Source: Desulfamplus magnetovallimortis
GTDB taxonomy: Bacteria; Desulfobacterota; Desulfobacteria; Desulfobacterales; Desulfobacteraceae
DNA length: 64,000 bases
Direction: 5' to 3'
Assembly: GCF_900170035.1 (NCBI RefSeq)
Contig: NZ_LT828549.1
Span: 13,226-77,225, forward strand
Below are positions 44,369 through 54,137 of this stretch, piece after piece (positions within the stretch are counted from its first letter, which is position 1; every line of letters begins with the position of its first letter). The position numbers were made by a program, and so were the translations under genes. The notes under the pieces are model-generated. The model saw only the letters and a list, made by a program, of their open reading frames with translations. It ran no database searches and had not been told where the DNA came from.

Positions 44369-46002
44369 CTTGCAGATTCATCGTTTACATCAGAAACATG
44401 TGGAATACCGGTCTCCCTTGCAGTTTCCCTGTTTCCTGAAAAGATGTCATGTCGGGAGATCTGGCTGAGCGAGAATTTTCTGGCCCCTGCCATGAGCTGC
44501 TGTAAACCACATCCCAGCTTGTCGGCCAATGTGTAGAAAGCAATTGCACCGTAAGGAATGTTTTTCATCTCATCCTTTCCGATTTTTTCCTCAAGTGAGT
44601 GGTATCCAACAAATATTTCGTCTGCGGTTTTGCCCACCTCAAGCACTGTCTTGGGAAGCTCGTTCCAGTTTCCATTTACCTTTGCCCTTCTTTCAGGATA
44701 GATTGCACCTTCAATATTTGCACCAAGGAATCCCGGTACCATGATGGCTCTTCCCATGCATATAAGCTTTGTATATGGTGCACCAAGTGCAAGTGCCTTG
44801 AATATGTGATCCTCAAGTGCAAATCCACCTGCAAATGACATGTCAACAACCCTTTTGCCCTTTGCAGAGATAACATTGGCATACTCATATGCCTTGGAGT
44901 GAAGGTTGATTGATGGAACTCCCCAGCTCTGCATCATATTCCATGGACTCATGCCGGTACCACCGCCTGAACCGTCAATTGTAAGAAGGTCAAGGGAAGC
45001 ATCTGTGGAGAATTTTATGGCCATGGCAAGTTCTTCCATTCCATATGAGCCAGTCTTGAGGGTAATTCTATCAAAACCCAGGCTTCTGAGATATTCAACT
45101 GTACTCATGAAATCTTCCCGAACCTTTTCAACGGAATTGAGGTTTGTTGCTCCAAGTCTGCTGTGACGGGCAAAGGATTTAATTGCACCCTGCTCAAAAC
45201 CCCTTTGAACTTCAGGTATGGATGGATCAGGGTCAACTACGTAGCCTCTGTCTTTAAGGAATCTTGCATAGTCAAGGCTTCTAACCTGGATTTCTCCACC
45301 AATATTTTTGGCTCCTTGCCCCCATTTAAGCTCAATTATGCATTTGTTTCCATATTTGTTAATAACATACTCAGCCACTCCGTTACGGGTATCTTCAACA
45401 TTGAGCTGAACAATGATGGCACCATAGCCGTCATAATAGCGCAGGTATGTATTTATTCTGCGATCAAGCTCAGGAGCTACTTCAATTTTACCCTGTTTTT
45501 TGTCGCCTGGATTAATCTGGGAATTTCTATCAACTCCAACAACATTTTCACCTATTACAACAGGAATACCCACAAGAGCTCCACCAATTGCAAATGAATC
45601 CCAATATTTCTGTGCAATGAATGTGGAACCAAGCGCTCCTGTCATCAAGGGCATGCGAACCTTTGTTTTTACCTGATTGCCAAATTGGGTTTCCAGGCTT
45701 ACATTTGGAAAGATACAGTCGTCGGGGCTGTTGGTAAGATTTTCTGTCAGGCCCTGGGCTCCATATGCATATCCTTGAATTCTCAATGAGTTGTATGAGA
45801 CACCTACATGGGTTGTATTGTTTGCCCCTGCTGTCACAAGTCCGAAACTTCTGGGGTAGAGTAGTTTACGTCCTACCATACTTGAGAGCCATGTTTCGCA
45901 TTTTCCCTTGCAGTCGGCTCGGCATAGAGTGCATAGACTTGATTCAGTTGCATCACCACGGTTGGCAGTTCCAATTACATCGTTTTTTTTGGAAAATCTC
46001 AT
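44350..46002 (-). CDS. FMN-binding glutamate synthase-family protein
   Basis: The 550-residue protein corresponds to the central FMN/Fe-S domain of glutamate synthase without the glutaminase domain. Four N-terminal cysteines (24, 27, 31, 35; CTLCRADCKGKC) could bind a [4Fe-4S] cluster. Core motifs: MTGALGSTFIAQKYW, IELKWGQGAKNIGGEIQV, LLTIDGSGGGTGMSPWN and MSFAGGFALEDHIFKALALG. Stand-alone forms occur in archaea and anaerobes and may use ammonia or a separate amidotransferase. No GltD-like partner adjoins it. The last codons lie in a 42-bp tandem repeat. Confidence 0.85.
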   Translation of the reverse strand: MRFSKKNDVIGTANRGDATESSLCTLCRADCKGKCETWLSSMVGRKLLYPRSFGLVTAGANNTTHVGVSYNSLRIQGYAYGAQGLTENLTNSPDDCIFPNVSLETQFGNQVKTKVRMPLMTGALGSTFIAQKYWDSFAIGGALVGIPVVIGENVVGVDRNSQINPGDKKQGKIEVAPELDRRINTYLRYYDGYGAIIVQLNVEDTRNGVAEYVINKYGNKCIIELKWGQGAKNIGGEIQVRSLDYARFLKDRGYVVDPDPSIPEVQRGFEQGAIKSFARHSRLGATNLNSVEKVREDFMSTVEYLRSLGFDRITLKTGSYGMEELAMAIKFSTDASLDLLTIDGSGGGTGMSPWNMMQSWGVPSINLHSKAYEYANVISAKGKRVVDMSFAGGFALEDHIFKALALGAPYTKLICMGRAIMVPGFLGANIEGAIYPERRAKVNGNWNELPKTVLEVGKTADEIFVGYHSLEEKIGKDEMKNIPYGAIAFYTLADKLGCGLQQLMAGARKFSLSQISRHDIFSGNRETARETGIPHVSDVNDESARKILNS

Positions 46003-46838
46003 TTGTTGTCATCCTTGTTAAAATTGAGGTTTCTGGAAATTTACCCACTTTGGGTCTGGCATAGCATTAGTAATTTCCTAATGTTAAACTCATCAGTCAA
46101 AAAATTATCTCTCTGTGAGTACCAAACATAGTATTTTCAAAATAATCGAAAACACAATATAAAGACGGCATCCTTCGTTTACCGCCTTACACTTTTCGGG
46201 GCACTATGCCAATTTGTGCGAACTCTTTCCCGAGAAAAGTGTACTATCCCGAAAAAAGCGTAATGTACTTTTGGGATGATATGAAGAATGCCATAAAGAC
46301 TTTCATCTTTTTGATTGCGATGCATGGTGCATCATGGCCTTAAGGAGAGCTTCACGCCTGACATGAAAAACCAGAACAGGTTTCCATGCCAGAATCAGGA
46401 AGTTACTATTTCAGAATCATTATTGATTGTCAATTATTCTTTTAAAATGAGTAACCTTTTATAAGAAAATTCCGCAACTGCAAAAAAGCAATAAGATGTC
46501 GATTTTGAGTATTAAATATGAAAGCTATCTCCTGGGGCTGAAACGAACATCAGTTTTACTACCACAAAGTGAGATTGTTATCATTGACAACCCGCATTTT
46601 GTGGCATACTTTTCAACCTGCTCAACTCTTCTTCAATTTTATTTCAAGAATTGTTATTCAATGAGAAACTTCTTTGGAACCGTGGCATCCTTCATTTGCC
46701 GCTTAACCTTAACGTAATACCATGCCCATTTTTCGGGAATCTTAATCCTGAGAGTGTAAGTTGCTTTTGTTTCGATATGAAAGATGCAGGAGTCGCTCAT
46801 TAATCAAGGCAACCATAAAAAAAGAAAGAATTTTTATC
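46003..46838. other. Gene-free spacer with decayed repeats
   Basis: It holds a partial family D copy (46087-46165), a long inverted repeat (ACACTTTTCGGG near 46190 with CCCGAGAAAAGTGT near 46240), and a family C copy (46290-46340). The right end of a family A repeat lies at 46480-46511 (GCAATAAGATGTCGATTTTG). A plus-strand frame at 46496-46717 is not convincing. No gene is recognised. Confidence 0.6.
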
Positions 46839-47221
46839 ATGAACAATATAGAGTTTAAAAAATAAGAGCTGCTTTTGGTAAAACCCAGAAAGAGATGGCA
46901 CAGATACTGGGTACTTCCCTGAAAGCAATCCACAGTTATGAACAGGGTTGGAGGACTATACCTCATCATGTGGAAAGGCAACTGCTTTTTATTCTTTCAA
47001 GAATGGACCCTGAAAAACAGGATGTTAAAAAATGCTGGGATATCATAGATTGTCCTGATGAGAGACGGGAAAACTGTCCTGCATGGGAATTTAACTGCGG
47101 AGACATGTGCTGGTTTATCAACGGAACCATTTGCAGCGGTAAACCACTTAAAGACTGGAAGACAAAAATTGCTTTATGCAAGAGTTGCAGAGTGTTTAAT
47201 CATTTTTTTGATCAGGAGTAG
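46839..47221 (+). CDS. XRE-like HTH plus two-CW cysteine-rich domain, apparent frameshift near start
   Basis: The helix-turn-helix (KTQKEMAQILGTSLKAIHSY) is followed by a cysteine-rich two-CW domain. Its pattern is KCWDIIDCP, ENCPAW, MCWFINGTIC and LCKSCRVF, with eight cysteines, and it probably binds metal or Fe-S. ATG 46839 opens MNNIEFKK and then stops at a six-A run. One more A would join it to IRAAFGKTQKEMAQ and restore a full helix-turn-helix. Otherwise translation must start at ATG 46895 and lose the first helix. It could be a sequencing error, a disrupted gene or slippage. It lies just upstream of cysE. Confidence 0.65.
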
Positions 47222-47228
47222 TGGTGTT

Positions 47229-48230
47229 ATGTATTCAAACAGAAAAGCCTGCACGCTGGAAAAACAGAATGCAACATGCAAAAATGGCAATGAGATGATC
47301 TGTGCACACAGAAAAAACCTTCCGGATGTCATTGATAGTATTCTCGGCCAGATTGACGATGAGAACTGTTTTGCCCACATTGGGGATGAACCTATACATT
47401 TTACTACATCAATAAAGGAGATGATTGATAAATTCAGGGAGATACTTTTTCCGGGTTATTTTTCAAACGAGAAACTTGACGGAGCAAACCTGAAATACAC
47501 AATGGGCCAGACCATATCAAGGCTTCATGATATTCTTGCAGCCCAGATTACTCATGTCTTACGACACGATTGTCTTCGTTATGATATGCAATGCAGTGAA
47601 TGCGAAGCAAATGGGTATCGAACAGCTCTTAAGGTTATAGAGTCAATTCCTCGTTTGAGAAGATTACTTTCAGAGGATGTAAAAGGTGCCTATGAAGGAG
47701 ACCCTGCTGCAAAAAGCCATGATGAGATAATATTCAGTTACCCGGGGATATACGCCATTACGGTTTACAGAATTGCCAATCTCCTTCATGGATTTAATGT
47801 GCCTCAATTGCCGCGAATCATGTCAGAACATGCCCACAGCATTACAGGCATAGATATTCATCCGGGAGCTGCAATTGGAAAACGTTTTGTTATTGATCAC
47901 GGCACAGGTATTGTTATTGGCGAGACAAGCGTTATAGGTGACAATGTCCGTATTTATCAAAATGTTACCATAGGTGCGCTCTCTTTACCCCCAGGAGCTG
48001 GTGAAAAACTACGGGATGCCAAGCGCCATCCCACAATAGAAGATGATGTCATAGTATATTCCGGAGCCACGATACTTGGTGGTGAAACTGTTATTGGTGC
48101 CCGATCTGTAATAGGCGGCAATGTTTGGCTGACAAGCTCTGTTCCGCCTGACACAAAAGTTTTTATGGAAATCCCCAAACTTATCTATAAATATGAAAAT
48201 GGAGGTATTCCCGATGGCCATATTAAATAG
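47229..48230 (+). CDS. cysE: Serine O-acetyltransferase
   Basis: The 333-residue protein is read from ATG 47229; the frame extends upstream through the preceding gene, which was rejected. The C-terminal half is a left-handed beta helix with hexapeptide repeats and the active-site region [21 protein letters not shown] in two parts. An N-terminal domain of about 190 residues is longer than in E. coli CysE and fits the SAT form of anaerobes. It makes O-acetylserine from serine and acetyl-CoA. Its last 17 bp overlap cysK. Confidence 0.9.
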   Translation: MYSNRKACTLEKQNATCKNGNEMICAHRKNLPDVIDSILGQIDDENCFAHIGDEPIHFTTSIKEMIDKFREILFPGYFSNEKLDGANLKYTMGQTISRLHDILAAQITHVLRHDCLRYDMQCSECEANGYRTALKVIESIPRLRRLLSEDVKGAYEGDPAAKSHDEIIFSYPGIYAITVYRIANLLHGFNVPQLPRIMSEHAHSITGIDIHPGAAIGKRFVIDHGTGIVIGETSVIGDNVRIYQNVTIGALSLPPGAGEKLRDAKRHPTIEDDVIVYSGATILGGETVIGARSVIGGNVWLTSSVPPDTKVFMEIPKLIYKYENGGIPDGHIK

Positions 48231-49137
48231 CATAACAACATCCTGCGGGCACACCCCCCTGATTTCTCTTTCAAGAATAGCCCCTGATTTACCTGGAAAA
48301 ATAGTTGCAAAAGCTGAATTTTTTAACCCCATGGGCAGCGTAAAGGATCGCATAGGGCTTGCCATGGTTGATGATGCAAAAAAGCGCGGAGTACTGAAAA
48401 ACGGTGGATTGATAATTGAGCCAACAAGCGGTAACACAGGTCTTGGACTTGCCCTTGCGGCCGCAACTGGAGGTTACAGGCTTATATTAACCATGCCGGA
48501 GAGTATGAGCATTGAAAGGCGCAGCCTGATGGCTCATCTTGGCGCAGAAATCATATTGACTCCCGCTGCTGAGGGGATGAAAGGTTCAATAAGAAAGGCA
48601 GAGGAGATTCTCAAAGATAATCCTGAAGCCTTTATGCCAAACCAGTTTAAAAACCCTGCCAATCCGGAAATACACAGAAAAACAACCGCTGAGGAGATAT
48701 GGAGTGATACCGGCGGCAATGTAGATATTCTGGTAGCTGGCGTTGGTACAGGGGGGACAATTACCGGTATTTCAGAGGTTATCAAGGCACGAAATCCATT
48801 GTTCAGAGCTGTAGCGGTGGAGCCTGCAAGCTCTCCTGTTCTTTCTGGTGGAAAGCCTGGGCCTCATAAAATTCAGGGAATCGGGGCAGGGTTTGTTCCT
48901 GATGTTTTAAATATAGATATAATAGATGAAGTGATAGCTGTAAGCAATGAAGATGCAATGGATGCCGGTCGCAAACTTGCCCGCAAAGAGGGGATTCTCT
49001 GCGGGATATCATCCGGTGCTGCCCTTCATGCTGCCATGATTGTGGCATCAAGGCAGGAGAGTAGGGGCAAAACGATTGTTGTTGTGCTTCCTGATACAGG
49101 GGAGAGATATATAAGTACTGATTTGTTCATGAAATAG
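48214..49137 (+). CDS. cysK: Cysteine synthase A
   Basis: The 307-residue protein is read from ATG 48214 with GGAGG upstream. Lys44 (GSVKDRIG) is the PLP lysine and TSGNTG (71-76) the substrate loop. [10 protein letters not shown] binds the cofactor phosphate and DTGERY is near the C-terminus. It converts O-acetylserine and sulfide to cysteine. Overlap with cysE implies coupled translation. The product feeds the nearby cysteine desulfurase. Confidence 0.95.
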   Translation: MAILNSITTSCGHTPLISLSRIAPDLPGKIVAKAEFFNPMGSVKDRIGLAMVDDAKKRGVLKNGGLIIEPTSGNTGLGLALAAATGGYRLILTMPESMSIERRSLMAHLGAEIILTPAAEGMKGSIRKAEEILKDNPEAFMPNQFKNPANPEIHRKTTAEEIWSDTGGNVDILVAGVGTGGTITGISEVIKARNPLFRAVAVEPASSPVLSGGKPGPHKIQGIGAGFVPDVLNIDIIDEVIAVSNEDAMDAGRKLARKEGILCGISSGAALHAAMIVASRQESRGKTIVVVLPDTGERYISTDLFMK

Positions 49138-49202
49138 CCCCGAATAGACCAGATATCTAAGGAATGAGCACGAAATAACTTTTCCATTCTGATTTACATG
49201 AA

Positions 49203-49219
49203 GCGGGCGAGACGCCCGC
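49203..49219. other. Hairpin in cysK-nifS convergent spacer
   Basis: GCGGGCG and CGCCCGC pair around AGA. A second hairpin (CCCCTCTC with GAGAGGGG) lies at 49308-49331. Neither is followed by a clear T-run. The spacer holds no gene. Confidence 0.45.
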
Positions 49220-49398
49220 GTTCCCAGAAATAAAATGGGCACGTTGTTTAAAGCCCATTCCTAAAAGTACTTAAGGAATTGGTACGAAATAATTTTCTGT
49301 TTTTACACCCCTCTCCAGCCATTGAGAGGGGCTTCGGGTGGTTAGGTAAATGGGCAAGTTATTAAAAAACAAGTCCTAAACTAATTCATGACAAGATA

Positions 49399-50565
49399 CT
49401 ACCGCCTATTCCAAAACGGAGACATATCCCTCAGCCGCTTTATAATAGGTGGCATCTTCTCAATTATATAGTCCATCTCTTCCTTTGTATTATATGTTGA
49501 AAGAGAGAACCTGATTGTTCCATGTGCTGACTCAAAAGGCACCTTCATGGCCATGAGTACATGGGAAGGATCAAGTGAGCCAGATGTACATGCAGAACCA
49601 GATGATGCGCAAATTCCTGCCTGATCCATCAGAAGTAGTATTGATTCCCCTTCAATTGCATTAAATCCAATACTTAGAGTGTTTGGAAGGCGGTTAGCCT
49701 GATCGCCATTCACAGAAGATGCAGGAATTGCTTCAAGAAGCGATTTTTGAAGGTGATCTCTCAATCCTCGAACTCTTTGATCCATATCCTCAAGGTGGGT
49801 TGAGGCAAGTTCACACGCTTTTCCAAGACCCACAATTGATGCTGTGTTTTCGGTGCCTCCACGTCGCCCCTTTTCCTGGTGCCCTCCCTTTAAAAATGGT
49901 GGAAATTTGATACTATTTTTTACATAAAGAGCGCCAATTCCCTTTGGGGCGTGGATTTTGTGGCCGGAAAGGGAGAGCATGTCAACGCCTGATGTTTTTT
50001 TAATATCAATTGGAATTTTACCTGCTGCCTGAACAGCGTCTGTATGAAAAAGTATGCCCATTTCAGCGCTTTTTTGTGCAACCTCTTCCACAGGAAATAT
50101 TACCCCTGTTTCATTGTTTGCCCACATCAGGGATATAATGGCTGTATTGTTGGTCATGATGCTGTATAGCATATCAAGATCAAGTATGCCTTTTTCATCT
50201 ACAGAAACAAAAGATACTTGATATCCTTTTTTTGTTTCCAGATATTTATACAGATTACGAATTGCAGGATGTTCAACTGCTGATGTAATCAGATGTTTTT
50301 TTTCAGGATTCATTTCAAGGGCTGCCATAATGGCTGCATTGTCACTTTCTGTTCCGCAACTTGTAAAAATTATTTCATTGGGTTCAGCATTTATCAATGC
50401 AGCAGTTTTTGCCCTGGCTTCCTGAATCTTTTTCCCCACACTGCCACCAAAAGTATGCATACTTGATGGATTGCCATAATTTTCAGAAAAATATGGCAGC
50501 ATCTCTTCCAGCACTTCCGGTGCAACCTGGGTTGTGGCGTTGTTGTCAGTATATACAATTTTCAT
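49399..50565 (-). CDS. nifS: Cysteine desulfurase (NifS)
   Basis: The 388-residue protein has the PLP lysine Lys203 (SLSGHKIHAPKG) and the sulfur-carrying Cys326 (SSGSACTSG). Residues FTSCGTESDN and THHTDAV-like ILFHTDAVQAAG complete the class V aminotransferase fold. It supplies sulfane sulfur to NifU. It is downstream of nifU on the same strand, 91 bp apart with a structured repeat between. Confidence 0.95.
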   Translation of the reverse strand: MKIVYTDNNATTQVAPEVLEEMLPYFSENYGNPSSMHTFGGSVGKKIQEARAKTAALINAEPNEIIFTSCGTESDNAAIMAALEMNPEKKHLITSAVEHPAIRNLYKYLETKKGYQVSFVSVDEKGILDLDMLYSIMTNNTAIISLMWANNETGVIFPVEEVAQKSAEMGILFHTDAVQAAGKIPIDIKKTSGVDMLSLSGHKIHAPKGIGALYVKNSIKFPPFLKGGHQEKGRRGGTENTASIVGLGKACELASTHLEDMDQRVRGLRDHLQKSLLEAIPASSVNGDQANRLPNTLSIGFNAIEGESILLLMDQAGICASSGSACTSGSLDPSHVLMAMKVPFESAHGTIRFSLSTYNTKEEMDYIIEKMPPIIKRLRDMSPFWNRR

Positions 50566-50589
50566 TATATTATCTCTCCCGGGATTTTT

Positions 50590-50668
50590 TTATTTACAGG
50601 TATTTTCCATCCATTTGTAGTTATGCTTGGGGGCATTGATAGACAGTCATGCCCTTTTATTGTGTTAC
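50590..50668 (+). repeat. Structured repeat family B, copy 4
   Basis: TTTACAGGTATTTTCCATCC, then GCTTGGGGGCATTG...CAGTCATGCCC. Hairpin 2 is kept with altered bases on both arms. It overlaps the last few codons of nifU and sits in the nifU-nifS spacer. Confidence 0.6.
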
Positions 50669-51232
50669 AGGAGCTTCTGAAAGGAGAGATTCCACAATGC
50701 TTTCGATCTTTTCAACGCATTTGCCGCATCCTCCACCAGCCTTGATATAAAAGGTGACATCTTCGGCATTTTTCAGGTTGTTATCCTTGACAGTGTCAAT
50801 GATTTCAAGATCTGTCACTCCAAAGCATTCACATACCACATTTCCGGGTTTTTCCTGAATTTCAATGCCCTTGTAGGATCTGATTGCCTTTCTTAAGGCA
50901 TCCTGTCCCATGACGGAACAGTGCATTTTTTCCTTTGGAAGTCCATCAAGATAGTCTGCAATATCATCGTTGGTTAATTTTTCCGCCTCATCCAGTGTAA
51001 GACCCTTTACCATTTCTGTCAGGGCAGATGAAGAGGCTACTGCACTTGCACATCCAAATGTCATAAAGGTTGCATCAACAATACGTCCACTTTTATTGAT
51101 TTTAAGAAAGAGTTTTAATGCATCACCGCATGAGAGAGAGCCAACTTCCCCCACTGCACTTGGTTCGGTCATTTCTCCAACGTTTCTCGGGTTCAGGAAA
51201 TGATCCTTGACTTTATCATTGTATTCCCACAT
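50657..51232 (-). CDS. nifU: NifU-type Fe-S scaffold (IscU domain plus BFD domain)
   Basis: The 191-residue protein has an IscU-like domain with Cys35, Cys61 and Cys105, the transient cluster ligands. A BFD-like [2Fe-2S] domain follows with Cys134, Cys136, Cys169 and Cys172 (CECFGV, GGGCGKC). The C-terminal Nfu domain of Azotobacter NifU is absent. This two-domain form is common in anaerobes. AAGGAG precedes the ATG. Confidence 0.93.
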   Translation of the reverse strand: MWEYNDKVKDHFLNPRNVGEMTEPSAVGEVGSLSCGDALKLFLKINKSGRIVDATFMTFGCASAVASSSALTEMVKGLTLDEAEKLTNDDIADYLDGLPKEKMHCSVMGQDALRKAIRSYKGIEIQEKPGNVVCECFGVTDLEIIDTVKDNNLKNAEDVTFYIKAGGGCGKCVEKIESIVESLLSEAPVTQ

Positions 51233-51267
51233 ATAATTTACTCCTTAATAAAAAAGTTAATGAGTGT

Positions 51268-51348
51268 TATTTTTTTACCGTGAACATGATTATCATTTTT
51301 ATACTTGGGGGTGATTGATACGCAATCGTGTCCGTTTATTGGTGTATC
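51268..51348 (+). repeat. Structured repeat family B, copy 5
   Basis: TTTACCGTGAACATG, then ATACTTGGGGGTGATTG...CAATCGTGTCC. Hairpin 2 pairs GATTG with CAATC, replacing GGCTG/CAGCC of copy 2. It lies upstream of nifU, on the opposite strand sense. Confidence 0.65.
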
Positions 51349-51522
51349 ATGGTTTCAGCTTTAAGGGAGTCAGAGCTTCCTAATTTACCATTTTTTTATT
51401 TCACATGAATACAATAAAAGATTTTTTTAAAAGTTTGCCGAAAAATAAAATACTACATAGTGGCATTTTGTCAACTCTTCACCACTTATGTGTTTATCTT
51501 TAACAGGTAAAAGGGAGGGATA

Positions 51523-52410
51523 ATGAACAAGGCATCTGATGGTATCATTATAGGATTTATTGGAACTGGAGTTATGGGTAACAGCATGGCCGGACACCTT
51601 CTAAAAGCCGGCTATCCACTTCATCTATATACACGGACCCGTTCAAGGGCAGAAACATTATGTGAAAAAGGTGCTATCTGGGAGGAGAGCATTGCAGATC
51701 TTGCAGGAAAAAGCAATGTTATCATTACAATGGTTGGATTTCCTGATGATGTTAATCAGGTATATCTTGAAAATGGAGGAATCCTTGAAAATGCTGCACC
51801 AGGAACCCTTGTAATAGACATGACAACATCAAGCCCTGCACTTGCACGCAAAATCCATCAAAAGGCTGTTGAGCTGGATATAAGAGCCCTTGATGCACCT
51901 GTCTCTGGCGGAGATATCGGTGCAAGGAACGCCACTCTTTCAATAATGGCAGGTGGAGACAGGGATGCATTTGACATGGCTATGCCCATTTTGGAGCTTA
52001 TGGGCAGCAACATATTTCTTCAGGGAGAAGCAGGAAGCGGTCAACATACAAAAATGGTTAACCAGATTGTCATAGCATCCACAATGATGGGAGTATGCGA
52101 AGCCCTTGCCTATGCTGAAAAATCAGGGCTTGACCCTGATATGGTTCTTAAAAGTATTGGAGGGGGTGCTGCCGAAAGCTGGTCGCTCAAAAATCTTGCC
52201 CCCCGTATAATTAAAGGTGATTTTGAACCTGGATTTTATGTCAAACACTTTATAAAAGATATGAAAATTGCCATTGAGTCAGCAAATGAGATGGGGCTTG
52301 AGCTTCCAGGTCTTGGACTTGCCAGAAAACTTTACGAAAAACTCGCAGCTTCAGGATGTGAGAATGACGGCACCCAGGCACTTTATAAGCTTGTTGTAGG
52401 GCGATTATAA
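51523..52410 (+). CDS. 3-hydroxyisobutyrate dehydrogenase-family NAD(P)-dependent reductase
   Basis: The 295-residue protein has an N-terminal Rossmann motif GFIGTGVMG (11-19), substrate motif DAPVSGGDIGA, and catalytic Lys177 (GQHTKMVNQ). The all-helical C-terminal domain is complete. Family members reduce short beta-hydroxy or semialdehyde acids (tartronate, succinic or glyoxylic semialdehydes). The exact substrate cannot be assigned. GGGAGG precedes the ATG. Confidence 0.88.
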   Translation: MNKASDGIIIGFIGTGVMGNSMAGHLLKAGYPLHLYTRTRSRAETLCEKGAIWEESIADLAGKSNVIITMVGFPDDVNQVYLENGGILENAAPGTLVIDMTTSSPALARKIHQKAVELDIRALDAPVSGGDIGARNATLSIMAGGDRDAFDMAMPILELMGSNIFLQGEAGSGQHTKMVNQIVIASTMMGVCEALAYAEKSGLDPDMVLKSIGGGAAESWSLKNLAPRIIKGDFEPGFYVKHFIKDMKIAIESANEMGLELPGLGLARKLYEKLAASGCENDGTQALYKLVVGRL

Positions 52411-52461
52411 AATTGTGATAGGTTGATGTGTCTGATTTCTGTTTTTGAAATTTTTGTAAGA

Positions 52462-53697
52462 CTATTGTTGCTTTTTCAACGAAAGGAAAGTAACTCCCCA
52501 GAAAAAAATCAGTCCAGCCCCCATAAGCAGGGTTCCGCATGGAAATACAACGTCGAGGCTGAAGTAGTCCATTGCAAACCCTGCACCCATTGAGCCTGCC
52601 ATCATTCCCAGACTGTGAGCAACTGTAACAATTGACATTACAGAGCCCATAGCTCCCTTTTCATTTCCGTGAATTACTGTCAGAGCCATCAGTGAAGGCA
52701 TTGATATCCCCCCGCCGATTCCAAAAACTGAAACAGCAAGCAGCAGGTTGAAATAAGATGTGGATGTATAGATCATTAGCATTGAAACAGCGCAGATTAT
52801 TCCGCCTGTAACAACAAGAATGGTTTTGTTCATGCGATCTGCAAGATATCCCATTGGAAGCTGAAGGATGCCGCTTATAAAGACCCCTAACATCACCAGA
52901 ATGCCTGTTGAAGAGCCTGAAAGTTCAGGTACGCGGCTTTGGGCGAAAATTGGAAGAAAGCACCATATTATCCCGATACATGCAGTGTAGGAAAATCTGT
53001 ACGAAAAAAGGCCGAAAAGCTTCGGTTCCCTTGCTATTAAGTGCCATGGAATGGGTGGCCTGTCCCTGTGTTTTATAAATTCCTGGTCAGTTGGGGGAAG
53101 AAATAATATGCAAAGCCCCATGCCAATAAATGAAAGAATCCCCATACATGCAAAAGCTGCATCCAATGACCATATGTCATGTATTATACCTCCCATTATG
53201 GGGCCAAGACTTAAGCTGGAAAACATGGACATGTTAAACAGGCTCATGGAGTAACCTTCTCTTCCTTCCGGCGTAATTTCCCCCACATATGCCTGGACAA
53301 CAGGCATAATCATGGATGATGCAATTCCCTGTACAAACCGAATAATTATAAGAGAAGATACGCTTGATGTTATGATAAAGGCAACTGATACAACTACATA
53401 TCCTGCAAGACCGATAAATATAAATGGTCTTCGTCCTTTTTTGTCAGAGAGAGAGCCAAAGTATGGAAGCAAAATGGTTCGGGAAAATGAAAAAGAGCCG
53501 AAAATAAGACCCACATAAATTCCTGAAGCTCCAAGATCATTTGCATAGATTGGTAGAAGGGGCACCACAATTCCAACACCTGTAACTGTTGAAAAAATGA
53601 TGAAAAAGAGGGTAAGAAAAATTTTTTTGTGGGAGGAGGGGATAGTCATGGACATAATGTCCCTGAGCCTCCCGATGTAATTCAGTTCAGGCTCCAT
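52462..53697 (-). CDS. MFS transporter (DHA1-type, probable drug or metabolite exporter)
   Basis: The 411-residue protein has twelve predicted membrane helices. The loop 2-3 motif reads GSLSDKKGRRP, as in the major facilitator superfamily. PVVQAYVGEITPEGREGYSM lies in the helix 4-5 region. The start may instead be Met15, since no strong ribosome binding site marks either. Substrate unknown. Confidence 0.85.
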   Translation of the reverse strand: MEPELNYIGRLRDIMSMTIPSSHKKIFLTLFFIIFSTVTGVGIVVPLLPIYANDLGASGIYVGLIFGSFSFSRTILLPYFGSLSDKKGRRPFIFIGLAGYVVVSVAFIITSSVSSLIIIRFVQGIASSMIMPVVQAYVGEITPEGREGYSMSLFNMSMFSSLSLGPIMGGIIHDIWSLDAAFACMGILSFIGMGLCILFLPPTDQEFIKHRDRPPIPWHLIAREPKLFGLFSYRFSYTACIGIIWCFLPIFAQSRVPELSGSSTGILVMLGVFISGILQLPMGYLADRMNKTILVVTGGIICAVSMLMIYTSTSYFNLLLAVSVFGIGGGISMPSLMALTVIHGNEKGAMGSVMSIVTVAHSLGMMAGSMGAGFAMDYFSLDVVFPCGTLLMGAGLIFFWGVTFLSLKKQQ

Positions 53698-54137
53698 GGG
53701 GCCTCTATATATCCACTTTACAGAGGATTTGCAATATTAAAAACCTCAATTTCTTTTTTCCGCATGACCCTTAAAAAAAATGGTAATTGCATTGATTTTT
53801 GATCTTCAGCTACATGATATATCTGGTGAAATAAATGTGACTCTTCTCTTGTTAACTTACCATTGACAAAAAAACAAAGCTCATATATTTACTGATACTT
53901 GTATCAATTAAAGATTGAATATAAGTGGTTGCTTGGCCACATAAAGTCACAAGTCAAGTGTATTTTTTGAAAGTAAGTGAGTTTTTGGAAATTTAATTAA
54001 TCGATGTATCAAACCTGATGGTCTCGTAAACAGTTGGAAATGCCGGAATCGTTATTCATAATTTCAATGGTGTGCGGCGCAAAAAATCCTGAAGTCTGGC
54101 TTTTGCGGGAACCTCAAACTAACAAAGGGAGAATCCA
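53698..54137. other. Spacer upstream of the SulP gene
   Basis: This AT-rich divergent spacer contains the palindrome TGATACTTGTATCA at 53893-53906, a possible operator. Nothing else is recognised. Confidence 0.4.

Noticed and set aside
44168-44536. Plus-strand protein with four copies of a VNFRYEFSIAFFWP-like unit
   Set aside because: The repeats come from a 42-bp DNA tandem repeat, and the frame overlaps the glutamate synthase gene end. No gene-like start or homology is evident.
46496-46717. 73-codon frame in the gltB-like upstream spacer
   Set aside because: It starts in a family A repeat fragment and has no recognisable features.
47058-47228. N-terminal extension of serine acetyltransferase
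   Set aside because: The frame merely remains open through the two-CW gene; ATG 47229 gives a normal-length family member.
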